DNA of 21,408 bases. Source: CAYMJK01 sp043101635 (lineage in GTDB: Bacteria; Planctomycetota; Phycisphaerae; Phycisphaerales; UBA1924). The DNA is taken from positions 1 through 21,408 of the forward strand of contig JBICIE010000266.1 of NCBI GenBank assembly GCA_043101635.1, read 5' to 3'. A program made the translations under genes and the position numbers. Under the pieces are notes generated by a model. That model had not been told where the DNA came from. It saw only the letters and a program-made list of their open reading frames with translations, and made no database searches. Numbering within the stretch: position 1 is the stretch's first letter; every line of letters begins with the position of its first letter. Positions 1 through 7,488 of the stretch are shown here, in pieces.

Positions 1-168
1 TGCCGCGTCGATCTCGATGGCGATGGCGCGCTGACCCTCTTCGACTTCCTCACCTTCTTCAACCTCTTCGCCGCCGGCGACCTCGCCGCCGATTTCGATG
101 GCGATGGCGAACTGACGCTGTTCGACTTCCTGGCGTTTCAGGATGAGTTCGCGGCGGGGTGCGGCTAG
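1..168 (+). CDS. C-terminus of an exported protein with duplicated dockerin-like cassette (5' truncated)
   Basis: Only the last 55 codons are in the window, and the frame is open to base 1. The residues form two similar units, each with an acidic loop of the type DLDGDGALTLFDFLTFF or DFDGDGELTLFDFLAFQ, ending in FAAGCG and a TAG stop. The D-x-D-G-D-G pattern resembles the calcium loop of dockerin or EF-hand type I repeats, and such tails are common at the C-termini of large secreted planctomycete proteins. A very similar tail closes the beta-helix protein at 14666-16048 in this window. The main body lies upstream and cannot be named. Downstream is an inverted repeat cluster, then a convergent histidine kinase. 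That it is an exported protein's C-terminus is inferred from the tail alone. Confidence 0.75.
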   Translation, partial: CRVDLDGDGALTLFDFLTFFNLFAAGDLAADFDGDGELTLFDFLAFQDEFAAGCG

Positions 169-169
169 G

Positions 170-310
170 AAATGGCAAATGGCAAAGCGGCAAATGGCAA
201 ATCAAAAGTGGCAAAGGGCAAAGCGGCAAATGGCAAAGTAGAACAGCGCGGAAACGGCCACGGCGCCTTCCCCTTTGCCATTTGTCCCTTTGCCATTTGC
301 TATTTGCCGC
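170..310. repeat. Inverted cluster of GGCAAA repeats between convergent genes
   Basis: The left arm (174-237) holds eight exact GGCAAA units, often paired as GGCAAATGGCAAA. The right arm (274-308) holds three exact TTTGCC units and two near copies (TTTGTC, TTTGCT). The two arms are reverse complements; for instance 226-238 pairs exactly with 288-300. The spacer is about 240-273. The tract is far richer in A and T than its surroundings. The right arm runs into the kinase gene: its stop codon (300-302) and last two or three codons are made of repeat sequence. It may act as a bidirectional transcription end or be a mobile miniature repeat; no run of T supports a classical intrinsic terminator. 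Confidence 0.85.
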
Positions 311-1691
311 TCGCCGCGGCGGCGGGCTGCGCGGCCGGCAGCGCGCCGGGGAGTTCGACGGTCATCGTGGTGCCCTGCTGCCAGACGGAGCGCACGCGGA
401 TGGCGCCGCCGAGGGTGCGCACGGCGTGCTTGACGATGGCCAGGCCCAGGCCCGTGCCGCGGGTCTCGGTGGGGCCGGTGCGGGCCTCATCGACCTGGTA
501 GAAGCGCTCGAAGATGCGCTGCTGCTGGTTCAGCGGGATGCCGACGCCCGAGTCGATGACATCGAAGCGCACGCCGAAGGCGGCCGGGGCGTTGTCGCGC
601 TGGATGGTCGCGGGGGCGGCGACCACACGCACAGCGCCGCCGGGCTTGCTGAACTTGATGGCGTTCTCGATGAGGTTGCGCAGGATGAGGATGAGCAGGT
701 TGCGGTCGGTGCGCATGCGCTCCAGCTTCTCGTCAACCTCGAAGCTGAGCGTGACCCCGCGCTTGGCGCAGAGTTCTTCGAAGGCGGGCTCGAGGATGCG
801 CACGATCTCGGAGGCGGGGGCCGGGCCGAGGCGGGCGGCGCCCTCCATGGCTTCGAGTCGTGACAGGTCGAGCAGGTCGCGGATGAGATCTTCCAGGCGC
901 TCGACGTGGTTGGCGATCATGTCCAGCAGGCGGGCCCGCATGGCGGGATCGTCATCGGCGCCGGCGTGCAGGGTGTCGACGGCAGCGCGGACGGCGGCGA
1001 CGGGCGTGCGCAGCTCATGAGAGGCGTTGGCGACGAAGTCGGTGCGCACGTGCACCGCGCTGGTGAGGTCGGTGATGTCGCGCAGCGTGAGCATGGCGCC
1101 GCCATCGGGCCGCGCGATGGCGGAGACCTCCAGCGTGCGCGCCCCCGAGGAGCCCTGCACCGAGAGGCGGCTGCGCCCGCCGGCGCCCTTGACAGCGCGG
1201 GCGTGCATCTCCAGCAGTTCGGGCTGGGTGAACAGCTCATCGATGGGCCGCCCGGCGGTGGCGCCGGCGCGGGCGCCGATCAGGCGCCGCAGCGGCTCGT
1301 TGGCCCATCGCACGATGCCAGCGCGATCGGTGACGACGATGGGATCATCGAGCGTGTCGAGCAGGCGCTGGCGGTCGTCGCGCTCGGCGACGGCGGCTTC
1401 GGCTTGGCGCCGGGTGGCGGCGGCGCGCCCGGCGAGCGCGGCAGCGTCCGCCTCGGGTGGCGCGCCGAGTTCGGCGCGCAGCGGGGCGAGATCGGCGTCG
1501 AGCCGGGCCCGCCCGGCGCTGGCGGCGGCGCGCCGGGCCAGCAGCGCGCAGATGGCGCCCAGGAGCAGCACGACGCCGATGGCGGGCGCGGCGGGCGTGA
1601 AGGCGAGGATCGCGCTGATGACCGCCGCGCCGGCGGCGCCGGCCAGCAGCAAGGGCTCGCGCGAACCGGGGTGTGTCGCGGAAGTGGGCAT
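300..1691 (-). CDS. phoR: PhoR-like membrane sensor histidine kinase
   Basis: Predicted 463 aa, close to PhoR-type kinases. Two hydrophobic segments lie near residues 13-31 and 35-51, followed by a short linker and a PAS-like domain (about 105-205, containing DPIVVTDRAGIVRWANE). The HisKA dimerisation domain carries the H box FVANASHELRTPVAAVR with phospho-acceptor His about 225. The ATPase domain has the N box NLIENAIKFS (about 339-348), DSGVGIP (380-386) and GTGLGLAIVKH (412-422). It should autophosphorylate and transfer phosphate to the response regulator directly upstream. The chosen ATG lies 14 bp after the regulator's stop; an in-frame TTG six bases earlier is the alternative. No strong Shine-Dalgarno is visible, so translational coupling is likely. 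The C-terminus (AAASGK) is encoded partly by the GGCAAA repeat. The phosphate role is inferred from domain order and neighbouring porins; signal specificity cannot be read directly. Confidence 0.85.
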   Translation of the reverse strand: MPTSATHPGSREPLLLAGAAGAAVISAILAFTPAAPAIGVVLLLGAICALLARRAAASAGRARLDADLAPLRAELGAPPEADAAALAGRAAATRRQAEAAVAERDDRQRLLDTLDDPIVVTDRAGIVRWANEPLRRLIGARAGATAGRPIDELFTQPELLEMHARAVKGAGGRSRLSVQGSSGARTLEVSAIARPDGGAMLTLRDITDLTSAVHVRTDFVANASHELRTPVAAVRAAVDTLHAGADDDPAMRARLLDMIANHVERLEDLIRDLLDLSRLEAMEGAARLGPAPASEIVRILEPAFEELCAKRGVTLSFEVDEKLERMRTDRNLLILILRNLIENAIKFSKPGGAVRVVAAPATIQRDNAPAAFGVRFDVIDSGVGIPLNQQQRIFERFYQVDEARTGPTETRGTGLGLAIVKHAVRTLGGAIRVRSVWQQGTTMTVELPGALPAAQPAAAASGK

Positions 1692-1705
1692 GGACAACGC
1701 GGAGT

Positions 1706-2416
<711 letters not shown>

Positions 2417-2441
2417 GTCGTTCTGCCGCAACGACTTGCGC

Positions 2442-2450
2442 TGTGGATAA
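2442..2450 (-). promoter_or_regulatory. Perfect DnaA-box 9-mer upstream of phoB-like gene
   Basis: On the minus strand the sequence reads TTATCCACA, identical to the classical high-affinity E. coli DnaA box. It lies 25 nt upstream of the regulator's ATG, in the control region facing the porins. I noticed only this copy, so it is not an origin; a regulatory DnaA site or chance are the remaining readings. Confidence 0.4.
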
Positions 2451-2616
2451 CTCTTGAGCCGACGCCCGCGGCGCAAGTCGACCCGCCCGGACTTGGGATT
2501 ATGGCGAGGGGGGCGCGCCTCGGCCAGAGGCGCCGGCAACTTCACTGATTCTTGTTGGGTGGCGGGAAAACTGTCGCCTGAGTGGCCAGAGGGCCGAAAA
2601 AACGGCGGGACCGGAG

Positions 2617-2645
2617 TTGGCGGTCGCTAAGTACGGGCGTATAGT
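2617..2645 (+). promoter_or_regulatory. Sigma-70-like promoter of porin 1
   Basis: TTGGCG (2617-2622) and TATAGT (2640-2645) are separated by 17 bp. This is the best -35/-10 pair I see in the window. The predicted transcription start near 2652 would leave a leader of about 297 nt before the porin ATG. Confidence 0.55.
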
Positions 2646-2674
2646 GGGTACTCATTTCGCTGGGTGTGTTTCAG

Positions 2675-2702
2675 TCAGGTCAACCCAGAAATTCTCAGGT
2701 CA
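2675..2702 (+). promoter_or_regulatory. Direct repeat TCAGGTCA, 20-bp period, in porin leader
   Basis: Two exact TCAGGTCA copies (2675-2682 and 2695-2702) have starts exactly 20 bp apart; the flanks also agree (TCAGGTCAAC, TCAGGTCATC). OmpR/PhoB-type regulators bind tandem direct repeats, normally with an 11-bp (22-bp double) period, so the match is suggestive only. The site lies downstream of the predicted -10, so it would act as a repressor site or on an alternative promoter. Confidence 0.35.
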
Positions 2703-2948
2703 TCACGGGCCACGGATCCGAGAGAAGTCGGGTTCAGCGAGAAAACAGGAATCGAACAACGTGTGGGCCTCGGGTTTTCGGCGGAGCTGAGCCGCGGGCG
2801 CCACGGGCAATCGAAGTCAACCAACCGGATCAGGTGAACTGAACAGCAACGGTCCAATGACGCGCCAGGGAAGGATCGCGGACTGCGGACAAGGGAACAA
2901 AAGCAGCGCCAACCACGGCGCACGTTCCAAACCAAGGAGTCTCCGAAA

Positions 2949-4133
2949 ATGAGTAGAACGAAGACCATTGCCGTGATCGCTGGCGCGACACTCGGGCTGG
3001 GCCACGCGGCCCTCGCGCAGTCGGATGTCGATCAGAGCCGGGCCTATCAGGCCGAGGTGATGCGGGATACCGACGCCCGCTCCAGCTATGCCCAGGGCGA
3101 CCTGGCGCCGTCGTTCTGGGGCCAGCTCCAGATCCGTTACACCGCCAACATCCGCAGCGAGGAGCCGGCGGGCGAGGAGAGCTTCACGCACGGCTTCAGC
3201 AACCGTCGCACCAAGCTCGGCGCCAAGGGCGGCAATGACGAGTGGTCGTACCGGGTCAACGGCGCCTTCGGCCGTGGTGACGGCATCTTCGAGCTGGAAG
3301 ACGCCTACGTCGATTACATGCTCAACGACAGTTGGGAGCTGCGCTTCGGTCAGTTCAAGCTGCCGCTGTTCTACGAAGAGTCGATCAGCAGCAGCAAGCA
3401 GCTCGCGGCCGATCGCTCGCTGGCCAACGAGTACGCCAACCAGGGCCGTTCGCAGGGCGTGATGGGCACGTGGGACAACGGCGACAACTTCCGCGGGCAG
3501 ATCGCCTTCTCCGATGGCGCCCAGACGGCCAACACCGACTTCGACTCCGGCATGGAGTCTGACTACGCCTTCACCGGCCGCATCGACTGGAAGGATGGCG
3601 ACTGGGCCGACCTGGAGGACTTCACCAGCGAGGCCAACGGCAACCAGGCCATTCGCGTCGGCGGCTTCGGCCACTGGCAGGATGGCGGCTCGACCGGCGC
3701 CTCGGGCGGCTCCACCTCCGACACGCAGGTGCTCGTGCTCGGCGTTGACGCCCAGTGGGAGAGCAACGGCTGGAACGCCTTCGGCTCGGTGGCGTGGATC
3801 AGCACCGATGACTCGGCTGCCGACGAGAAGACCGACGACCTCTCCTTCGTCCTGCAGGGCGGCTGGCGCTTCGACGAGACGGGCGAAGTCTTCGTCCGCG
3901 GCTCGTACGTCGCGCTGGATGACCGCCCCGGCGACCCGGACGATCCGATCGAGATCCTGATCGGCTACAACCGCTACCTCGACGGCCACAACGCCAAGTT
4001 CACCATGGACGTCGGGTACTTCCCGTTTGAGAACGCCGGCGGCCCGGTCAACCGGGACACCAGCACCGGCATCCTGCCGGACACCGACAGCGGCCAGATC
4101 GCGGTTCGCGCCCAGCTCCAGGTTCTGTTCTGA
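2949..4133 (+). CDS. Phosphate-selective porin (OprP/OprO-like), copy 1
   Basis: 394 aa. Residues 1-23 form a signal peptide (MSRTK, hydrophobic core, cleavage after ALA). The mature part begins with a short helical, possibly trimerising segment (QSRAYQAEVMRDTDARSSYA), then a 16-strand-type beta barrel rich in alternating aromatic residues. Family-like features are RYTANIRSEEPAGEESFTHG, FGQFKLPLFYEE, KQLAADRSLANEYANQGR and the terminal aromatic LQVLF, the usual outer-membrane insertion signal. The start is fixed by AAGGAG nine bases upstream. The protein would pass phosphate or similar anions across the outer membrane. It is first of three tandem paralogues, diverges from the phoB-phoR-like pair and is followed by a strong intrinsic terminator, so it can be transcribed alone. 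Anion specificity is inferred from the family, not visible in the sequence. Confidence 0.88.
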   Translation: MSRTKTIAVIAGATLGLGHAALAQSDVDQSRAYQAEVMRDTDARSSYAQGDLAPSFWGQLQIRYTANIRSEEPAGEESFTHGFSNRRTKLGAKGGNDEWSYRVNGAFGRGDGIFELEDAYVDYMLNDSWELRFGQFKLPLFYEESISSSKQLAADRSLANEYANQGRSQGVMGTWDNGDNFRGQIAFSDGAQTANTDFDSGMESDYAFTGRIDWKDGDWADLEDFTSEANGNQAIRVGGFGHWQDGGSTGASGGSTSDTQVLVLGVDAQWESNGWNAFGSVAWISTDDSAADEKTDDLSFVLQGGWRFDETGEVFVRGSYVALDDRPGDPDDPIEILIGYNRYLDGHNAKFTMDVGYFPFENAGGPVNRDTSTGILPDTDSGQIAVRAQLQVLF

Positions 4134-4160
4134 TCGCCTGACGGGTTGAAAGCAACGCTC

Positions 4161-4191
4161 AAAGCCGGTCCCTCCGGGGCCGGCTTTTTTT
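4161..4191 (+). terminator. Intrinsic terminator after porin 1
   Basis: AGCCGGTCCC (4163-4172) pairs with GGGGCCGGCT (4176-4185), with one G-U pair and a three-base loop. A run of seven T follows (4185-4191), and three A residues before the stem pair with it. This is a textbook rho-independent terminator about 28 bp after the porin stop. Confidence 0.92.
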
Positions 4192-4267
4192 GTGCCACCG
4201 GAAAATCGGATCAGTCACTCCGCATAGAATGCGCCCGCGGCTCGTTCGGGGGTGGAAGGACAGACCG

Positions 4268-5431
4268 ATGCGTGCGGGCGGCATGGGCGCTCTTGCGGCT
4301 GCGGTGACGGCGAGCGGGGTGATCGCGGCAGAGCCGGCGTCGAGCGAGCGGCGGGCCATGGAAGCGGAACTGCTGCGCGGCGCGGCCAGCCAGGCGGCCC
4401 AGGCGGTCGCCGGGCCGACGCTTTTCGGCCACATGCAGGTGCGGTACACCGCCAACCTGCGGGACGCGCCGCCGCCGGGGGAGGAGGACTTCACGCAGGG
4501 GTTCTCGATGCGGGCGGTGCGCCTCGGGGCCAGGGGTGGATCCGGCGACCTGTCGTACTTCGTCCTCGGGGACGTCGGCAAGGCGACGGGCGTGGTCATC
4601 CTGCTGGACGCCTACGCGGACTGGCGTCTGAGCGAAGCGTGGAGCCTGCGTGCCGGGCAGTTCAAGCTGCCGCTGGTGTACGAGGAGAACGTGAGCGACA
4701 CCAAGCAGCTCGCGGCGGACCGGTCGCTGGCGACGCAGACGTTCAACCAGGACCGCTCGCAGGGGCTCCAGGCGACGTACGACAACGGCGACGACTTCCG
4801 CGGGCGGCTCGCCTTTTCGAGCGGCATCGCGACCAAGAACACGGACTTCGACTCACCGGTGAAGGCCGACTACGCCTTCAGCGGACGGGTGGACTGGAAG
4901 CCGAGCGGCCCGTGGAGCGCCCTGGACGACTTCACCAGCGAGAAGGATGGGGCGCAGGCGCTGCGCTTCGGCCTCTTCGGCCACTGGCAGGATGGGGGCT
5001 CGACGGGCACGACCGCCGACACCGCGCTGGGGGCGGCCGGGGCGGATGTGCAGTGGGAGCGGGCCGGGTGGAACGCCTTCGGCGCGGTCACCTGGGCGCA
5101 CACGGAGCCGGAGACCGGGCCAAGCGCCGATGACCTGTTCCTGACCGGGCACGCCGGGTATCGCATCAACGCGGGCAACGAGGTCTTCGCGCGCGTGTCG
5201 GCGTCGATCGCCGACGATCGCAGCGGACTGGATCCGGAGGACATCCCCGAGATTCTGGTGGGGTACAACCACTATTTCGACGGCCAGAGCGCCAAGCTGA
5301 CGCTCGACGCCGGCCTGTTTACGGCGCCGACGACCGAGACGCTGCGCCCGTCGGACACCGAGGTCGGCATTCTGCCTGATGAGGGCGATCCGCAGTTCGT
5401 CTTCCGGGCCCAGTTCCAGGTGGTGTTCTGA
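4268..5431 (+). CDS. Phosphate-selective porin (OprP/OprO-like), copy 2
   Basis: 387 aa from the chosen ATG, which follows GGAAGGA (4254-4260) by seven bases and begins a signal peptide (MRAGGMGALAAAVTASG, cleavage near VIAA). In-frame codons further upstream, back to 4190, lie in the terminator's T run and are not credible starts. The mature N-terminus again has a short helical segment, then barrel motifs shared with copy 1: HMQVRYTANLRDAPPPGEED, AGQFKLPLVYEENV, KQLAADRSLATQTFNQDRSQ, and terminal FQVVF. An outer-membrane anion channel is expected. A TAGAAT at 4225-4230 could be a -10 element, but no good -35 accompanies it. The strong terminator upstream implies independent expression from copy 1, possibly together with copy 3. 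Confidence 0.87.
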   Translation: MRAGGMGALAAAVTASGVIAAEPASSERRAMEAELLRGAASQAAQAVAGPTLFGHMQVRYTANLRDAPPPGEEDFTQGFSMRAVRLGARGGSGDLSYFVLGDVGKATGVVILLDAYADWRLSEAWSLRAGQFKLPLVYEENVSDTKQLAADRSLATQTFNQDRSQGLQATYDNGDDFRGRLAFSSGIATKNTDFDSPVKADYAFSGRVDWKPSGPWSALDDFTSEKDGAQALRFGLFGHWQDGGSTGTTADTALGAAGADVQWERAGWNAFGAVTWAHTEPETGPSADDLFLTGHAGYRINAGNEVFARVSASIADDRSGLDPEDIPEILVGYNHYFDGQSAKLTLDAGLFTAPTTETLRPSDTEVGILPDEGDPQFVFRAQFQVVF

Positions 5432-5515
5432 GCGGCCGGGCCGGGGCCGGGCGGCCGGAGGCCAAGCGCGCCGAGTCTGTAGCCGCGGCGGGAGAATGGC
5501 CGAATGATGTCCAGT

Positions 5516-5549
5516 CCGGCGATCCGCCGGCACAGGTGGGCGTACCACC
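5516..5549 (+). promoter_or_regulatory. Two tandem hairpins just upstream of porin 3
   Basis: CCGGCG-ATC-CGCCGG (5516-5530) and GGTGG-GCGTA-CCACC (5535-5549) are consecutive perfect stem-loops ending six bases before the GGAG ribosome-binding site (5555-5558). They could affect translation or mRNA stability of copy 3. In sequence this GC-rich such hairpins also arise by chance. Confidence 0.3.
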
Positions 5550-5564
5550 GGACCGGAGCGTCGC

Positions 5565-6734
5565 ATGGGCCGCAGGCTGAGAGTCGCGCTGTTCTCGCTG
5601 GCACTGGCGCCGTGTGCGCCGGGGCAGGTCGATGATGGCGCTTCGCTGGCTTACAAGGCCGAGATGATGGCCGACAGCCGGGCCCGGGCCCAGCAGCAGG
5701 GCCCCGGCGGGCCGACGCTGTTCGGCGGCATCCAGTTGTGGTACGTCGCCAACCTCCGCAGCGAGGCCCCGGCCGACGAGGAGGATTTCACCAGCGGCTT
5801 CGTGATGCGAAGGGTGAAGCTGGGCGCGGAGAACCGGGGCGGGCCGATCCAGTACCGGGTCAACGCCGTGTTCAGCCGCGGCAATGAGTTCACCTTTCTG
5901 GAAGACGCCTGGGTCGGCCTGGACCCGGGCGCCGACTTCCTCATCCGGGCGGGGCAGTTCAAGCTGCCGCTGCTGTGGGAGGAAACCACCCAGTGGCATG
6001 ACCAGTTGGCGGCGGAGCGGTCGTACACCAACGAGTTCTTCAGCCAGGGGTATTCGCAGGGCATCGACTTCGGGTGGGCGCCGCCGGGCGACTTCCAGAC
6101 CCACCTTTCGATCTCCGATGGCATTCGGACGGCGAACACCGACTTCGACTCGATGAACGAGGCGGACTTTGCGGCTACGGCCCGCCTGGACTGGCTGCCC
6201 GAGGGCCGGTGGGACACCGTCCGCGACTTCACCAGCGAGTTCGGCGGGCCCGGCGCCCTGCGCCTCGGCATCGCGGGTCACTTCCAGACGGCCGGGCGGA
6301 CCGGCGGCAACGCGGACAACACGGACATCTGGTTCGCCACGGGCGATGCGCAGTGGGAGCGCAACGGGTGGAGCGTGTACGGGGCCGCCACCATCCAGTA
6401 CATCCGGTTCAAGGATCTGGATGGCCAGGTGATCGATATCGGCCTGGTCGGCCAGGCGGGCTACCGCTACAACGAGCGCAACGAGGTCTTCGGGCGGGTG
6501 GACACGGTGCTGGCCGGGGACCGGCCGGCGGAGACCGATGACGACCAGTTGGTGTTCACGGTCGGGTACAACCACTACTTCGACGGCGCCCGGGCCAAGT
6601 TCACGACCGACTTCTCGTACTTCACCGCCGAGACGCTGAACACGCCATTTCCGGCCGACTCGGGGCAGGGCTTCCTGCGGGACAACGGCTCGCCGCAGCT
6701 CGTGCTGCGAATTGCGGTGCAACTGGTGTTCTGA
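5565..6734 (+). CDS. Phosphate-selective porin (OprP/OprO-like), copy 3
   Basis: 389 aa. The ATG is preceded by GGAG (5555-5558) and begins a signal peptide (MGRRLRVALFSLALAPCAPG, cleavage near GQ). The mature start SLAYKAEMMADSRARAQQQ matches the helical segment of copy 1. Barrel motifs are LWYVANLRSEAPADEEDF, AGQFKLPLLWEETT, QLAAERSYTNEFFSQGYSQ and a terminal AVQLVF with C-terminal Phe. The KQLAADRS segment of copies 1 and 2 becomes DQLAAERS here, so this is the most diverged of the three by eye. Outer-membrane anion uptake is the likely role. It lies 133 bp after copy 2 with no T-run terminator between, so co-transcription is possible. The hairpin downstream faces the opposite strand. Confidence 0.87.
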   Translation: MGRRLRVALFSLALAPCAPGQVDDGASLAYKAEMMADSRARAQQQGPGGPTLFGGIQLWYVANLRSEAPADEEDFTSGFVMRRVKLGAENRGGPIQYRVNAVFSRGNEFTFLEDAWVGLDPGADFLIRAGQFKLPLLWEETTQWHDQLAAERSYTNEFFSQGYSQGIDFGWAPPGDFQTHLSISDGIRTANTDFDSMNEADFAATARLDWLPEGRWDTVRDFTSEFGGPGALRLGIAGHFQTAGRTGGNADNTDIWFATGDAQWERNGWSVYGAATIQYIRFKDLDGQVIDIGLVGQAGYRYNERNEVFGRVDTVLAGDRPAETDDDQLVFTVGYNHYFDGARAKFTTDFSYFTAETLNTPFPADSGQGFLRDNGSPQLVLRIAVQLVF

Positions 6735-6740
6735 GCCGTG

Positions 6741-6764
6741 AAAAAGGCCGCCTCGCGGCGGCCT
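6741..6764 (-). terminator. Intrinsic terminator of tRNA-Gln
   Basis: AGGCCGCC (6745-6752) and GGCGGCCT (6757-6764) form a perfect eight-base stem with loop TCGC. Read on the minus strand the hairpin is followed by five T (complement of 6741-6745), so it terminates transcription coming from the tRNA. On the plus strand there is no T run, but the stem may still define the 3' end of porin 3 mRNA. Confidence 0.82.
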
Positions 6765-6768
6765 GAAG

Positions 6769-6839
6769 CAGGGGATAAAGGATTCGAACCTTTACTAACT
6801 GATCCAGAGTCAGTCGTGCTACCGTTACACCAATCCCCT
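6769..6839 (-). tRNA. tRNA-Gln (anticodon CTG)
   Basis: Complete cloverleaf of 71 nt. Acceptor stem AGGGGAT/ATCCCCT; D arm GTGT/GCAC; anticodon stem ACTGA/TCAGT with loop CTCTGGA, giving anticodon CTG (6805-6807) for CAG codons; T arm AAAGG-TTCGAAT-CCTTT. The discriminator base is G, as is usual for glutamine tRNA, and CCA is not encoded. It has its own promoter and terminator, so it is a single-gene unit. Confidence 0.95.
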
Positions 6840-6850
6840 GTGTGGACCGG

Positions 6851-6880
6851 AGTGTACGACAGTCGGCCCGCGGAGGGCAA
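6851..6880 (-). promoter_or_regulatory. Promoter of tRNA-Gln
   Basis: On the minus strand TTGCCC (6875-6880) and TACACT (6851-6856) are spaced by 18 bp. The -10 ends 11 nt before the mature tRNA 5' end, predicting a leader of only a few bases. Confidence 0.55.
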
Positions 6881-7014
6881 ATCCTCATCCGGCATTGATC
6901 GGGCGCCCGGGCTGGGGCAGGCCAGGACCGGGGGCCCCGACGCCTTTCAAGGCGCCCGGCGGCCCGGGGCGGGGGCGGCGGATCGGTGTGAACCCGGGCG
7001 GGGCGGCGGCCCCG
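6881..7014. other. Very GC-rich gap between tRNA-Gln promoter and STAS gene
   Basis: No gene is seen. A small hairpin CGCCTT-TC-AAGGCG (6941-6954) and a GGGGGCCCC run lie downstream of the minus-strand STAS gene and may mark its transcript end, but no T run follows. Confidence 0.4.
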
Positions 7015-7479
7015 TCAGGCGGCCCGCTCGACCGACTCGATGGCGCGCATCACATCCCGGCAGATCGGGAAGAGGCGATCGAGGCGCGTGAGCTTGAACA
7101 GGTACTCGACGTTGGGGTCGGCGTTGACCAGCGCGATGCGTCCGCCGCCGTGCTGAAGCTTGGTCATGAGTTCGACGAGCACGCCGATGCAGCCGGAGTC
7201 CATGTACTGGACGTTCTGGAGGTCGAGCACGATGTGGCGGAGGACGACGGTCTGATCGTCGGGCTCGTCGCGCCGGCGCCGGCGGGGCGGCGGGGCGTCG
7301 TGCGGCATCTGGTCGGCGATGTCGTGGACCAGTTGGACCGCGTCGGGCCCGGACAGGGTGTTCACGGTGATGGTGACGACGAGGGTGGCGCCGAGATGGT
7401 CATAGGTGGCGAGCCGGTGCATCGGGCGCATGGCTCCGGCGCGTTCGGGGAGGTCGCTGCCGTGGTCGGTGCTGCGCAT
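7015..7479 (-). CDS. STAS-domain protein (anti-sigma factor antagonist-like)
   Basis: 154 aa. The STAS core runs from about residue 28 (GATLVVTITVNTLSG) to the C-terminus. The strand-turn LDLQNVQYMDSGCIGVL carries Ser95 in the D-S-G context that is phosphorylated in SpoIIAA-type antagonists; GGRIALVNADPNVEYLFKLT follows, as in the family. Such proteins toggle between free and phosphorylated forms to bind an anti-sigma or other switch kinase. An arginine/proline/acid-rich insert (about 60-76, APPPRRRRRDEPDD) interrupts the N-terminal half, which is unusual. The start is fixed by GAGGAG (7485-7490), five bases upstream, which overlaps the stop of the preceding 71-aa gene, so the two are translationally coupled. 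No RsbW-like kinase or sigma factor is nearby, so the partner is unknown. Confidence 0.85.
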   Translation of the reverse strand: MRSTDHGSDLPERAGAMRPMHRLATYDHLGATLVVTITVNTLSGPDAVQLVHDIADQMPHDAPPPRRRRRDEPDDQTVVLRHIVLDLQNVQYMDSGCIGVLVELMTKLQHGGGRIALVNADPNVEYLFKLTRLDRLFPICRDVMRAIESVERAA

Positions 7480-7488
7480 GGGTGCTCC

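Larger units (their letters stand above)
2417..2948. other. Divergent intergenic control region, phoB-like / porin 1
   Basis: This 532-bp stretch separates the divergent regulator and the first porin. It holds the DnaA-box 9-mer (2442-2450), a -35/-10 pair facing the porin (2617-2645), a 20-bp-spaced TCAGGTCA direct repeat (2675-2702) and a related TCAGGTGA at 2830-2837. An AAGGAG ribosome-binding site is at 2934-2939. I see no credible protein gene here; a 97-codon minus frame at 2675-2968 lacks coding character. Confidence 0.7.

Noticed and set aside
174..308. CRISPR-like reading of the GGCAAA repeats
   Set aside because: Units are six to fifteen bases, irregularly spaced and inverted, with no unique spacers and no cas genes.
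159..863. Plus-strand open frame across the GGCAAA repeat and the kinase 3' end
   Set aside because: The Lys/Gly/Trp-rich start is translated repeat sequence and the rest is antisense to the kinase ATPase domain.
2417..2545. Upstream extension of the PhoB-like regulator
   Set aside because: It adds 43 basic, low-complexity residues before the canonical receiver start and crosses the likely promoter and DnaA-box region.
2571..2587. Possible E. coli-type Pho box beginning CTGTCG
   Set aside because: The second half-site at the expected 11-bp spacing does not match; it is not good enough to annotate.
2675..2968. 97-codon minus-strand frame in the porin leader
   Set aside because: No ribosome-binding site, no family resemblance, and it overlaps the porin start on the other strand.
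2817..3989. 390-codon minus-strand open frame opposite porin 1
   Set aside because: Antisense shadow of a well-supported porin; it also crosses the promoter and leader.
4190..4267. Upstream start for porin 2
   Set aside because: The first codon is a TTG inside the preceding terminator's T run; the ATG at 4268 has GGAAGGA and a signal peptide.
5319..6722. 467-codon minus-strand open frame opposite porin 3
   Set aside because: Porin 3 on the plus strand has a signal peptide, family motifs and terminal Phe; the antisense frame has none.
6769..6839. tRNA-Gln as an attachment site for an integrated element
   Set aside because: No integrase, no duplicated tRNA 3' end and no change in gene character are seen on either side.
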